Below the pieces are notes generated by a model. It did no database searches. It had not been told where the DNA came from and saw only the letters and a program-made list of their open reading frames with translations. Positions 9,731 to 18,147 of a stretch of 64,000 nt of DNA are shown here, one piece after another. The number at the start of each line of letters is the position of its first letter. Positions within the stretch are counted from its first letter, which is position 1. The position numbers and the translations under genes are program-made. The stretch comes from Cryptosporangium phraense. GTDB lineage: Bacteria; Actinomycetota; Actinomycetes; Mycobacteriales; Cryptosporangiaceae. Where the stretch lies: the NCBI RefSeq assembly GCF_006912135.1, contig NZ_VIRS01000011.1, positions 170,693 to 234,692 of the forward strand. Direction: 5' to 3'.

Positions 9731-10608
9731 GCGGTGTGCTTCCGGTGGCGGTGATGTTGGCGGTGGTCGGGCCGTCCGGGGTTCGTGGGCGGCTGCGGAT
9801 GGTGGCGGTGGCGGGGCGGGGACATCGGCCGGGCTCGGCGGGCGAACGAGGATTTCGGCGCGAGGGACGGCTGGTGGGGGCGCGGCGACTTCGGGATCGG
9901 CATACCCGACCGGGTGTGGGAGCGGCGGTGGCCATCCTCGCCGTCGCGGTCGGCGGCGTCGTGATCGGAGGCCCGGTGCTGGCCGGTGCTGTCGTCGCCT
10001 ACGGGGTTGCCGGGCGGTACGCGCTGGCCCGGAGGCGCCGGGCGAAGGCCGAGGAAGCCGTGCGGGCGGCCGCCGCGGTGGCCCTGGCCGGGCTGGCCGA
10101 CGACCTCCGAGCCGGCGCCACGCCGCACATCGCCCTACACACGGCGCTGGCCGCGCTGGACCGGCTCCCGGTGCCAGCGGCTGTGGCGTCCGCGTTGGCG
10201 GCCGTGCGCGCGGCCGTGGTGCGTCACCCGGCCGGGGACGTGGTGGCGGCCCTTCGAGCGGTGCCAGGGCCGCTCGAGCCGGCGTTCGGTCGGTTGGCCG
10301 CGGCCTGGGCCCTGACCGACAGCGGGATTCTCCTGGCCGACGTCGTCGCCCAACTCGACGTCGAACTCCGGCGACTACGGCGCGCGACCGACCGGGCCGC
10401 GTCCCAGACCGCGTCCGCCCGAGCGACGGCCCGGCTGATCGCCGCACTGCCGGTGTTGGGCCTGGGGGTGGGTGAGCTGCTGGGCGCTGCGCCGCTGGCG
10501 GTACTCACGAGGACGCCGGCCGGAGCCGCCTGCGCCGCGGCCGCGGTGGTGCTCCATCTGACGGGGTTCGCGCTGGCCGCCCGCCTGAGCCGGGTGACGA
10601 CCGAATGA
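9727..10608 (+). CDS. tadB: TadB-like inner-membrane platform protein
   Basis: A 293-residue type II secretion F-domain protein. GTG at 9727 overlaps the tadA stop as GTGA. Hydrophobic segments lie near residue 65-95 (GAAVAILAVAVGGVVIGGPVLAGAVVAYGVA) and at the C-terminus (LIAALPVLGLGVGELLGAAPLAVL, AACAAAAVVLHLTGFALA). They flank a cytoplasmic helical domain (ALAGLADDLRAGATPHIALHTAL) typical of T2SSF. It should pair with TadC to form the membrane platform driven by TadA. The N-terminal 60 residues are Gly/Arg-rich and poorly conserved in style. Confidence 0.9.
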   Translation: MSGVLPVAVMLAVVGPSGVRGRLRMVAVAGRGHRPGSAGERGFRREGRLVGARRLRDRHTRPGVGAAVAILAVAVGGVVIGGPVLAGAVVAYGVAGRYALARRRRAKAEEAVRAAAAVALAGLADDLRAGATPHIALHTALAALDRLPVPAAVASALAAVRAAVVRHPAGDVVAALRAVPGPLEPAFGRLAAAWALTDSGILLADVVAQLDVELRRLRRATDRAASQTASARATARLIAALPVLGLGVGELLGAAPLAVLTRTPAGAACAAAAVVLHLTGFALAARLSRVTTE

Positions 10609-10823
10609 GGGCGGCAGCGGTGTTTCCGGTGGGACTGCTCCAGGGACGTGGACCTTGCGCGGCCTACGACCGTCGCTGTGACCGCGACCGGAGTGCCGCC
10701 TGCGACCGCCGGGCTGACCGCGATCGGAGTACCGCCTGCAAGCGCTGTCCCACGGTCGACGGTCACGCGGCAAGGGTCGTCCGGCGGCGGGTCGGGGAGC
10801 CGGGATCGGCGGTGGCGGGATGA
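10605..10823 (+). CDS. Possible small coupled ORF between tadB and tadC
   Basis: A 72-codon frame beginning ATG at 10605 (ATGA overlap with the tadB stop) and ending at 10823 (ATGA overlap with the tadC start). This double coupling and ~76% G/C at third positions argue for translation. The product is Cys/Arg/Asp-rich with an internal repeat (AYDRRCDRDRSAACDRRADRDRSTACKRC) but matches no family I know. The repeat also reads openly in another frame, so it may be repeat DNA that only keeps the ribosome moving between tadB and tadC. Confidence 0.35.
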   Translation: MRAAAVFPVGLLQGRGPCAAYDRRCDRDRSAACDRRADRDRSTACKRCPTVDGHAARVVRRRVGEPGSAVAG

Positions 10824-11764
10824 CGGCGCTGTCGATGGGTGCGGCGGTGACGCTGTTGATCGCGGCGGTGGTGGTGATGCTCGGTCGGCGGCCGTCGCCA
10901 CGGCGGCGGCTGGCGCGCGCCTTCGGTGCGGATTCCGCGGCGCGGCGCGGCGGACTTCGTGGAGCCCCAACGTCCGGGGAGGTGGCCGGACTGCGGGGGC
11001 GGTCGGTGCGACCGTCTGAGCCGTGGTTGCGGTTGCTTCCGTGGCTGTCTCAGCCGGAGGTGCGGCGATGGCTGCCCGGGCTGTCTCAGCCCGAGCTGCA
11101 GCAGTGGGGGCCGTCGTCGTCTCGGGAGCGGTCGGGGGCAACGTCGGTCGGTCCGTCCGGGCGTCGGCCGGGTCCTCACCGGATGATGCAGGCCGGGGCG
11201 CCGATCGGCGTCGGGATCGTGGTGGCGCTCTTCGTCGGCGGGTGGGTCGGGCTGGTGCTCGGCGCGATCGCCGGCGTCGGCGGGTGGTACGTCGTCCGGA
11301 GGCTGCCGGCAGTCGGCGACGGACAGGCGGCCGCCGCCGAGCTGCCGTACGCCATCGACCTGCTGGCCGCCGTCCTGAAGTCCGGTGCACCACTCGACCG
11401 AGCGGTGTCGCTGGTCGGTTCCGCGGTCGGAGGCCCGTTGGGAGAGCGGCTCGAGGAGGTCGGACGGTCGCTACGGCTCGGCGTGCACGGAGAAGCCGGA
11501 TGGTCCGCGCTAGCCGACGTCGCCGGTGCGGCCGGGTTCATCCCCGCCGCGGTCCGGGCCGCCGAGAGCGGCGCGGCGCTGGCCGCGGCCTGCGTCCGGT
11601 GCGCGGCCGACCTCCGCGAGCAGCGCGAAGCCCGAGTCGACGCAGCGGCCCAACGCGCGGGCGTCCTGGTCGTGCTCCCGCTAGGACTCTGCTTCCTACC
11701 AGCGTTCGTGCTGGTCGGAGTGGTGCCGATTCTGCTCGGGGTGCTCGATGACGTCCTGGGGTGA
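10820..11764 (+). CDS. tadC: TadC-like inner-membrane platform protein
   Basis: A 314-residue T2SSF-domain protein, partner of TadB. It starts with a transmembrane segment (VTLLIAAVVVMLGRR). A low-complexity spacer with repeated LPWLSQPEVRRWLPGLSQPELQQW follows. Then come hydrophobic segments (PIGVGIVVALFVGGWVGLVLGAIAGVGGWYVV), the cytoplasmic domain ELPYAIDLLAAVLKSGAPLDRAVSLVG, and a terminal hairpin VLVVLPLGLCFLPAFVLVGVVPILLGVL. The 24-bp tctcagccgg-containing duplication in the spacer resembles the repeat next to acs. The stop overlaps a GTG at 11761, but the pilin probably starts at 11800. Confidence 0.9.
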   Translation: MTALSMGAAVTLLIAAVVVMLGRRPSPRRRLARAFGADSAARRGGLRGAPTSGEVAGLRGRSVRPSEPWLRLLPWLSQPEVRRWLPGLSQPELQQWGPSSSRERSGATSVGPSGRRPGPHRMMQAGAPIGVGIVVALFVGGWVGLVLGAIAGVGGWYVVRRLPAVGDGQAAAAELPYAIDLLAAVLKSGAPLDRAVSLVGSAVGGPLGERLEEVGRSLRLGVHGEAGWSALADVAGAAGFIPAAVRAAESGAALAAACVRCAADLREQREARVDAAAQRAGVLVVLPLGLCFLPAFVLVGVVPILLGVLDDVLG

Positions 11765-11799
11765 GCCGGGGAGGTCCCGGCGTACGAGAGGAGAAGGTC

Positions 11800-11967
11800 A
11801 TGATTCGGAGGCTTCGGTTGCTCGGCGAGGCCGGGATGACCACGGCGGAGTACGCGGTAGGCACGGTAGCCGCCGTGGCGTTCGCCGGGATTCTGCTGAA
11901 GGTGGTGACGTCCCCGGCGGTGCAGACCGCGCTGACCGCGATCATCACCAAGGCGCTGAGGAGCTAG
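11800..11967 (+). CDS. Flp-type pilin (DUF4244)
   Basis: A 55-residue prepilin equivalent to Rv3656c. ATG at 11800 follows GAGAGGAGAAGG, a much better signal than the in-frame GTG at 11761. A short basic leader (MIRRLRLLGEAG) precedes the pilin signature MTTAEYAVGTVAAVAFAGILL, in which the glutamate of TAEY is the E5 equivalent. A prepilin peptidase would cut after the glycine. The hydrophobic helix ends with SPAVQTALTAIITKALRS. This is the structural subunit of the Tad pilus encoded by the operon. Confidence 0.93.
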   Translation: MIRRLRLLGEAGMTTAEYAVGTVAAVAFAGILLKVVTSPAVQTALTAIITKALRS

Positions 11968-12743
11968 CCCACCGCCCAGGCCGCCGCCCGCCCAAGCGCC
12001 CCCGAGACCGACCCCGGCCGGCCGAGGACGCCCCAAGCGGGCGGCGGCCCCCACCGCCGCCCGACGCGCCGCCGCCCGACGCGCCGGTTGGACCGCCGGC
12101 CGACGCGCCGCTGGCCGATGCGCCGACCGTTGGGCCGCCGGCCGATGCGCCGCCGGCCGACCCGCCGCTGGCCGACGCGCGGACCGCTGGGCAGCCGACT
12201 GCTGGCGGGCCTGGCGGTGGTCGGCCTGGCGCCGACCTGCCGATGACCGAGCCGCCGATGACCGAGCCGCCGCGGGCCGAGCCGCCGCGGACCGCCGCGC
12301 CGACCGCTGGGCAGCCGACTGCTGGCGGTCCTGGCGGTGGTCGACCTGGCGCTGACCCGCGGGGCGCCCGCGCGCTGGGCACCGACCCGCGGGGCGCCCG
12401 CGCGCTGGGCGCTGGCCCACCTGCCGCTGGCCCGCATGGCGGTGGCTGGCCCGGTGCTGGCCGACTTATCACTGACCCGCCCGCCGCTGGGCAGCCGCGG
12501 GCGGGGTGCGCCGGCGCCAACGGTCGCTTGCGCGGCTGGTGTGCGGCAGCCACAGGGTTGCCATTAGATCGGTGCGTGGCTGTCCCGAGGGCGGCTTCCG
12601 ATCAGTACGCGGCCGTCGTGAGAGCGGCGTCCGAGCGGTGGGCGGTCACGGCCGGGGTGCTGCTCGTTCTATGCCTGGCCATCGCCGATATGGCAGTTGG
12701 GTGGGTCATGGTCGTCCACGGGCTAGTGACCGGGCGGTGCGCG
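11968..12743 (+). repeat. Low-complexity repeat DNA inside the tad operon
   Basis: About 0.8 kb of very GC-rich DNA between pilin and TadE. It contains ~15-bp units of the type gccgatgcgccgccg (12110-12180), atgaccgagccgccg (12241-12270), a ~48-bp duplication starting accgctgggcagccgactgc at 12183 and 12303, and a ~30-bp duplication around 12356-12415. It is open in the TadE frame, giving Pro/Ala/Asp-rich sequence, and also on the minus strand, so openness is not evidence of coding. A hydrophobic stretch in the TadE frame near 12640-12730 (WAVTAGVLLVLCLAIADMAV) could be real. Confidence 0.65.
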
Positions 12744-12908
12744 GCCACCGACCAGCCACCGCACGGGTTGTGCCCGGACGCCGACCGGCTGCCGCGCGAG
12801 TGGTACCCGGACGCCGACCGACCGCCGCGCGAGTGGTACCCGAACGCCGACCGGCCGCCGCGGGGGTGCTGCCCGGGTGCCGACCGGCCCCTGCACGGGG
12901 TGCGCGGG
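12744..12908 (+). repeat. 33-bp tandem repeat, about 5 units
   Basis: Units start at 12744, 12777, 12810, 12843 and 12876; the middle two are almost identical. In the TadE reading frame each encodes 11 residues of the type DADRPPREWYP. A unit length divisible by three, kept in phase with the downstream TadE frame, suggests it may be translated. Confidence 0.8.
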
Positions 12909-12974
12909 GCGCTCGCCCCGCGCGGGGCGCGCGGGGCGGCCCTCAATTGGTCGTCTCGCAGGAAGGCCGCGGCC

Positions 12975-13409
12975 GTGGTCGGGACGGTGCTTGCTCGACT
13001 CCGGGCGATTGGCTGGAGGGTGCGCCGCTTGGGTGCGGTCGCCAGCGGGGTGGTGCGCGGGCCGGGCGCGGCCGTGGGTGGGGCGGTCGGGTCGGTTACC
13101 GCGGAGTTGGCGGCCGCGATTCCGGTCGTGGTGTTGCTGTTGACGGCGGGGCTCACCGCGTTGGGTGCGACTACCACTCAGCTGCGGTGCGTGGACGCGG
13201 CTCGGGAGACCGCACGTGCGGCGGCTCGTGGGGATGCGGATCCCGTCTCGGTCGGGCGGCGACTGGCTCCCGCGGGCGCTTCGATTCGGGTTGAGGCTAC
13301 GGAGGACCTGGTCACAGTGACCGTGTCCGCGCCCGCTGTCGGGCCTCTGTGGCCGGGTCGCATCGACGCGACTGCGGTTGTCGAGCCAGAGCCTCCGGTC
13401 GGCGGATGA
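12975..13409 (+). CDS. TadE-like pseudopilin
   Basis: A 144-residue protein if started at GTG 12975, which has AGGAAGG 8 nt upstream. GTG 13020 is an alternative giving 129 residues, nearer the ~125 of Rv3655c. The TadE signature is clear: GSVTAELAAAIPVVVLLLTAGLTALGA with the conserved glutamate, followed by CVDAARETARAAARGD and a small extracytoplasmic domain. TadE proteins are minor pilins needed for Flp pilus assembly. The frame stays open upstream through the 33-bp repeats to before 11968, so a much longer form cannot be excluded. The stop overlaps the next ATG (ATGA). Confidence 0.8.
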   Translation: MVGTVLARLRAIGWRVRRLGAVASGVVRGPGAAVGGAVGSVTAELAAAIPVVVLLLTAGLTALGATTTQLRCVDAARETARAAARGDADPVSVGRRLAPAGASIRVEATEDLVTVTVSAPAVGPLWPGRIDATAVVEPEPPVGG

Positions 13410-13825
13410 TCCCGCCACTGAAGGCCGACGCCTTCGACGGTCGGGCTGCGCGCTTCCGGGCTGCGTGCGGCGGGATTTTTCGGGTTCGGCGGGGTGGAGG
13501 TAGTGCTTCGGTGGTGGCTCTGGCGGTTGGGCTGGCGTTGTTGAGCGTTGGGCTCGGGCTTCAGGGGGTTGGTGCGGCTGTAACTGCGCGGCATCGTGCG
13601 GCTTTGGCGGCCGATCTGGCCGCGCTGTCTGGTGCGCTTCATGTCCCCGAGGGCGCGACCGCTGCTTGTGCGCGTGCCGGTGAGGTTGCTCGACTCAATA
13701 GGGCTCAGCTCAGTCGCTGTGAGGTGATTGGTCGCGACATCGTTCTGACGGCTGAGGTCGTGCCTCCCGGCCCAGCTGCCCGCGCAGGCAACGCCCAGGC
13801 CCGAGCCCGAGCCGGCCCCATCTAG
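13406..13825 (+). CDS. TadE-like protein of the helicase/secretion neighbourhood
   Basis: A 139-residue protein equivalent to Rv3654c (the TadE-like family named for its helicase/secretion neighbourhood). ATG at 13406 overlaps the TadE stop. A basic N-terminal part is followed by GSASVVALAVGLALLSVGLGLQGVG, then ARHRAALAADLAALSGA, the usual pattern of TadF/TadG-like proteins. A short extracytoplasmic tail has paired cysteines (AACARAG and SRCEV). It is the last gene of the pilus operon; beyond it lies the 16-bp repeat array. Confidence 0.88.
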   Translation: MIPPLKADAFDGRAARFRAACGGIFRVRRGGGSASVVALAVGLALLSVGLGLQGVGAAVTARHRAALAADLAALSGALHVPEGATAACARAGEVARLNRAQLSRCEVIGRDIVLTAEVVPPGPAARAGNAQARARAGPI

Positions 13826-14416
13826 AACGCCAGCGCCCGCTCGAAGCCGGGAGTCCGGCCAAGGTTGCTCGCCGACCCGGCCGAGGCCGAGGCTCTGGCC
13901 CGCCCGGATGCGACCGGCCGGGGACCGGTTCGCCGGGATGCCCACCCGCGGCGGTGCCGGCCTGCGGAATCCGCGCCTGCAAGGACACCGGCCTGTGGGG
14001 CTGCCGGCCCGAGTGTGCCGGCCTGCGGCGTTGCCCGCCGTCGGCGGCGCCGGCCTGCGGAAGTGCCCGCCTGCGGCGATTCGGGCCTGCGCGGGTGCCG
14101 GCCTGTGGGGCTGCCGGTCCGCGAGAGTGCCCGCCTGCGGCGTTGCCCGCCTTCAGCGATCCCGGCCCGCGGAAGTGCCCGCCCGCCAGGGTGCCGGTCC
14201 GCGGAAGGGCCCGCCCGCCAGGGTGCCGGTCCGCGGAAGTGCCCGCCTGCGGCGATGCCAGCCCGCGGCCGTGCCCGCCCGTGGAGAGGCCAGTCCGCCA
14301 GGGATGAGGCCGCCAGGAGTAGAGACCCGCCGGCCCGAGACCGCCGCCAGGCGCCCGGCCGATCAGGGCACCAGCCGCCTACCGGCGCACAACCACCAGC
14401 CCATAACTCCCACGCA
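13826..14416. repeat. 16-bp minisatellite, ~23 copies (13939-14303)
   Basis: The 590-bp gap between convergent operons is mostly a tandem array of a 16-bp unit. Examples: tgccggcctgcggaag, tgcccgcctgcggcgt, tgcccgcctgcggcga and tgccggtccgcggaag. It runs from 13939 to 14303 with one or two length changes near 14000. 16 bp is not a multiple of three, so all frames stay open and long spurious reading frames appear on both strands. No gene is supported here. Confidence 0.9.
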
Positions 14417-15799
14417 CTACGACGCCGGCGAAACGCTGCTCATGTTGAAATCCGGAACCCGCAAAGCCGGCATCGCCGTCCGATGAAAGTAATCCCCCCA
14501 CTCCCGCGAAAACGCCGCCCCCGTCTCCGAAGCCCCACTGAACCTCGACAACAGATCCACCGGCGACTCATTGAACCGGAAATTATTCACCGCCCCCACC
14601 ACTTCGCCACCCTCCACGAGATAGACCCCATCCCTGGTCAACCCCGTCAACAGCAGCGTCTGCGGATCAACCTCCCGGATGTACCAGAGGCACGTCAGCA
14701 ACAACCCGCGCTCCACCCCACCCACCAGCGCATCGAGCCCACCCGACGCCCCACCGACCTCCATGACCAGGTTCCCGATCATCGGCGTGACCGGCAGCCC
14801 GGTGATCCCCGCGGAATGGCGCGTCTGCATCAGCGCGCGCAGCTCGCCGTCGCGGATCCAGTCCGTCGGCTCCAGCGCCAGCCCGTTGTCGAAAACGCTC
14901 GACGTCCCGGACGACGCCTGCGCCAGCACGAACGGGGCCGACTCCAAGCCAGGAAAAGACGCGTCGGACCGCAGCGTCACCGGGTGGGGCGTCAACCGCT
15001 CACCGACCCGCGTGCCCGCGCCCGGGCGGGAGAACACGGTCCGGCCCTCGAACGCCGACCGCGCGCCCATGTTCCAGTACGCGTAGATCATCAGGTCCGC
15101 CACCGCGGTGGGCGGCAGCACCGTGTCGTACCGGCCCGGCTCCAGCGACACCTTCCGCGCCGACCACTCGAGCCGCTGGGCCAGCGAGGCATCCAGGGAC
15201 TCGACCGACACGTCGGAGAAGTCCCGGGTCGCCTGCCCGACCCAGGCCGACCGGCTCAGGTCGTCCGCGACCTTGCCCGTGATCCCGATGTGCCCCTGAG
15301 GCTGCACGTGCCGCAACCGCAGCCCGGTGGAGGATCCCAGGTAATAGGTGTCGACCTCGTGCTCGACGAACCCGTACAGCAGCCGTCCGGCGCTGCGCGC
15401 CGCGTCGAACGCGTCCCCCAACGCCGGCGCCACCGACGAGAAGACCTCGATCGACGTCTCCGACGGCGCCGCATCCCAGTCGGACGCAGCGCCGCCCGCA
15501 ACCAACGGCTGGGCGTCGTCCGCGGCGCCGTTGCTCCGGGCGGTCTCTTCCGAGGCCCGGACCAGCGCTTCCAGCTCGTCCGACGACACCGCGGTCCGCG
15601 ACACCGCGCCGCTGGCCACGCCGGTACCGGTGCCGACCGTCGAGATCACGGTGATCGACCGCGACCGCATGACGCCGTTCGTGGTCAGCGTGTTCGTGGC
15701 CCAGCGCAGGTTCGCACTCGTCGACTCCCCGGCGATGACGATGCACCCGTCGCTCTTCGAGAGCGAAAGCGCCTGCTCAACCAGATTCTGCGAGGTCAT
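14417..15799 (-). CDS. pmbA: TldE/PmbA-family metalloprotease subunit
   Basis: A 460-residue protein of the PmbA/TldD family. ATG at 15799 overlaps the tldD stop (ATGA). It has family features such as NLRWATNTLTTNGV at the N-terminus, LGSSTGLRLRHVQPQGHIGI in the middle, and the C-terminal SGLDALVGGVERGLLLTCLWYIREVDPQTLLLTGLTRDGVYLVEGGE-type block (shown in parts: REVDPQTLLLTGLTRDGVY). Like other TldE subunits it lacks the HExxxH zinc site and should act as the partner of TldD, forming a heterodimeric peptidase that trims unfolded or modified peptides. Confidence 0.93.
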   Translation of the reverse strand: MTSQNLVEQALSLSKSDGCIVIAGESTSANLRWATNTLTTNGVMRSRSITVISTVGTGTGVASGAVSRTAVSSDELEALVRASEETARSNGAADDAQPLVAGGAASDWDAAPSETSIEVFSSVAPALGDAFDAARSAGRLLYGFVEHEVDTYYLGSSTGLRLRHVQPQGHIGITGKVADDLSRSAWVGQATRDFSDVSVESLDASLAQRLEWSARKVSLEPGRYDTVLPPTAVADLMIYAYWNMGARSAFEGRTVFSRPGAGTRVGERLTPHPVTLRSDASFPGLESAPFVLAQASSGTSSVFDNGLALEPTDWIRDGELRALMQTRHSAGITGLPVTPMIGNLVMEVGGASGGLDALVGGVERGLLLTCLWYIREVDPQTLLLTGLTRDGVYLVEGGEVVGAVNNFRFNESPVDLLSRFSGASETGAAFSREWGDYFHRTAMPALRVPDFNMSSVSPAS

Positions 15800-17316
15800 C
15801 GGCCGCCCTCCTGCACGGTGTTCAAAACAGAGATGTCCCGGAACAGCGCGCTCGGGCAGCCGTGCGACACCGGCGCGACCTGTCCCGGCTGCGCCTTGCC
15901 GCAGTTGAAGGCCCCGCCCAGCCGCCAGGTCGACGGCCCGCCGACCGCCTCCATCGAGCCCCAGAAATCCAGCGTGTTGCTCTGGTAGGCGACGTCGCGC
16001 AGCTGTCCGGCCAGCCGGCCGTCGCGGATCTCGAAGAACCGCTCGCCGGTGAACTGGAAGTTGTAGCGCTGCATGTCGATCGACCACGACTTGTCGCCGA
16101 CCACATAGATCCCACGGGAGACACCCGCGATCAGGTCCGCCGTCGAAACCTCAGCCGAAGAAGGCGCCAGAGAAACGTTCGCCATCCGCTGGATCGGTAC
16201 GTGCCCCGGCGAGTCCGCATACGCGCACCCGTTCGAGCGGGAGACGCCCAGCGACGAGCCCAGCAGACTAGCCATCCGCCGGTCGAGCTGATACCCGACC
16301 AGCGTGCCCTTCCGCACGATGTCCCACGACTGCCCGGCCACGCCCTCGTCGTCCCAGCCGACCGTCGACAGCCCGTGCTCGACGGTCCGGTCGCCGGTGA
16401 TGTTCATGACGTCCGAGCCGTACTTCAGAACGCCGAGCTTGTCCGGCGTCGCGAACGACGTGCCCGCATAGTTGGCCTCGTAGCCCAGTGCCCGGTCGAG
16501 CTCGGTGGCGTGCCCGACCGACTCGTGGATCGTCAGCCACAGGTTCGTCGGGTCGATCACCAGGTCGTAGCGCCCCGGCTCGACGCTCGGCGCCGCCATC
16601 TTCTCGGCCAGCAGCGACGGCAGCGACGACAGTTCGGAGTCCCAGTCCCACCCGGTGCCGGTCAGGTACTCCCACCCCCGCCCGGCCGGCGGGGCCAGCG
16701 ACCCCATCGTGTCGAACCGGCCGCTGGACGCGTCCACCGACAGCGCCGAGATCGACGGCGCCAGCCGGACCCGCTGCTGGGTGATCGAACTCCCGGCCGT
16801 GTCGGCGTAGTACTTGCCCTCGAGCACCTGGGAGAGCCCGGCCGTGACGTGGGAGACGCCGGAAGCCCCCAGCAACCGCTGCGAGTACTCCGCCAGCAGC
16901 GCGACTTTCTCCTGCTCCGGGACGTCGAAAGGGTTGGTCTCGTAGGAGGAGACCCACCGGGCGTCGCGGTAGACCGGCTCGTCGGCGAGTTCGACGCGTT
17001 CGGTGTTCATCCGGGCGCTGACCTTCGCCACCTGCACCGCGGTCTCGGCCGCGGCGACCACGGCCTCGACGGTCAGGTCGACGCCGGACGCGAATCCCCA
17101 GGCGCCGTCGTGGACGACCCGGACGGCGAACCCGACGTCCTCGCCGTCGTGGCTACCCTCCAGGCGGCCGTCGCGGAGCGACAGGCCCTGCGAGCGGATG
17201 CGCTCGAGGCGGAAGTCGGCGTGGCTGACGCCGAGGTCACGGGCCTTCTGCAGCGCCGCGTCGGCCAGAGCCGCGCGGGGGAGGGCCAGGAATCGCTCAT
17301 CGATCTCGTGCGGCAC
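15796..17316 (-). CDS. tldD: TldD-family zinc metalloprotease
   Basis: A 506-residue cytoplasmic zinc peptidase. The metal site HESVGHATELDR lies near residues 263-274, and a conserved cysteine region FNCGKAQPGQ with VSHGC lies near the C-terminus. GYEANYAGTSFATPDKLG and SNGCAYADSPGHVPIQRM are family blocks. Minus-strand transcription runs into pmbA with a 4-bp overlap, as expected for an obligate TldD-TldE complex. In other bacteria the pair matures small peptides such as microcin B17 or degrades CcdA. No peptide precursor is visible next to it here. Confidence 0.95.
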   Translation of the reverse strand: MPHEIDERFLALPRAALADAALQKARDLGVSHADFRLERIRSQGLSLRDGRLEGSHDGEDVGFAVRVVHDGAWGFASGVDLTVEAVVAAAETAVQVAKVSARMNTERVELADEPVYRDARWVSSYETNPFDVPEQEKVALLAEYSQRLLGASGVSHVTAGLSQVLEGKYYADTAGSSITQQRVRLAPSISALSVDASSGRFDTMGSLAPPAGRGWEYLTGTGWDWDSELSSLPSLLAEKMAAPSVEPGRYDLVIDPTNLWLTIHESVGHATELDRALGYEANYAGTSFATPDKLGVLKYGSDVMNITGDRTVEHGLSTVGWDDEGVAGQSWDIVRKGTLVGYQLDRRMASLLGSSLGVSRSNGCAYADSPGHVPIQRMANVSLAPSSAEVSTADLIAGVSRGIYVVGDKSWSIDMQRYNFQFTGERFFEIRDGRLAGQLRDVAYQSNTLDFWGSMEAVGGPSTWRLGGAFNCGKAQPGQVAPVSHGCPSALFRDISVLNTVQEGGR

Positions 17317-17349
17317 GCCGCCGACACTATCCCGGAAGACCGCGCGACC

Positions 17350-18096
17350 TCAGTACCGAGGCGGCGGGGGCGGGTACTCGTCGTTCGGGGGATAGGGGTG
17401 GGCGCCGGACTGGTAGACCGTGCCGGTGGACCGCGGTTCGTCCCGGTACGGGTCGACCGTCGGGTACTCCTCGGTCTTGTGGTCCATCGTCGGGTACGCG
17501 TCCGTCGGGTGGTTGTCTCCGCGGTACGGCTCCGGCTGCCGGTGGCCCTGGTACGCGTCCGGCGAGGCCGGCGGGTACGGGTCGGGCTGCTGGTGGGTCT
17601 CGGCGCGCGCCCGGAGGGCGGCCTCCTCGTGCCGGGCCGCGTCCTCGCGGCGCGCGGCCTCGGCCCGCTCCCAGTTCGCGAGCTCCTCCTGCCGACGCGC
17701 CTCGTCCTGCCTGCGCGCCTCCTCCTGCCGACGAAGGTCGTCCTGCCGACGTGGGTCGAGATCGGGCTCCCGGGCCTCGCGGTACTCCCGAGGCTCTGGA
17801 CGGTCGACGTCCTCGTGCTCGCGGGCATCGGCCACCGGAGCAGCCGCGGCCGCGGCCTTGCGGGCCTTCCGCTCCCGACGCCGACGCGCGGACACCGCGA
17901 AGCCCCACTTGATGAACCACAGGCCGAGCATGAACAGGACACCGATGGCCACCCCGACCAGGACCAGCGTCCGCCCGTTGAGGTTCGGGATGTTCAGGCC
18001 GAAGAAGTGGACGTTGGCGGTGTCGCCAGGCTGCAACGCCAGCCCCACCCCGAGGGCTATTGCCACTGCGGCGAGCAGCAGGCCCAGCAGAACCAT
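17350..18096 (-). CDS. LapA-domain membrane protein with charged Arg/Glu-rich tail
   Basis: A 248-residue protein. ATG 18096 has GGAGAGG upstream; an upstream TTG would add 13 residues but lacks a binding site. Two transmembrane segments (VLLGLLLAAVAIALGVGLAL and RTLVLVGVAIGVLFMLGLWFI) enclose the loop NVHFFGLNIPNLNG, the LapA/DUF1049 pattern. Residues ~80-160 are a charged helical region with repeats such as RRQEEARRQDEARRQEE, probably coiled coil. The tail is Pro/Tyr-rich with repeated YPT/DPY motifs and ends YPPPPPRY. The tail is probably cytoplasmic. No specific function is assignable; it lies 51 bp downstream of the helicase gene. Confidence 0.85.
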   Translation of the reverse strand: MVLLGLLLAAVAIALGVGLALQPGDTANVHFFGLNIPNLNGRTLVLVGVAIGVLFMLGLWFIKWGFAVSARRRRERKARKAAAAAAPVADAREHEDVDRPEPREYREAREPDLDPRRQDDLRRQEEARRQDEARRQEELANWERAEAARREDAARHEEAALRARAETHQQPDPYPPASPDAYQGHRQPEPYRGDNHPTDAYPTMDHKTEEYPTVDPYRDEPRSTGTVYQSGAHPYPPNDEYPPPPPRY

Positions 18097-18147
18097 GGTC
18101 CGCGTCCTCTCCGAATCAGCCCGGTTCCCCTGCAACCGACCCGTCGG

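Noticed and set aside
11761..11799. GTG 11761 as pilin start
   Set aside because: It overlaps the tadC stop, but ATG 11800 has a far stronger ribosome-binding site and gives the short leader expected of Flp prepilins.
13939..14303. CRISPR array
   Set aside because: The 16-bp units are directly adjacent with no spacers and no cas genes are present.
13865..15988. A 707-codon plus-strand frame through the 16-bp repeats and pmbA
   Set aside because: Repeat DNA is open in all frames and the remainder is antisense to a clear PmbA protein.
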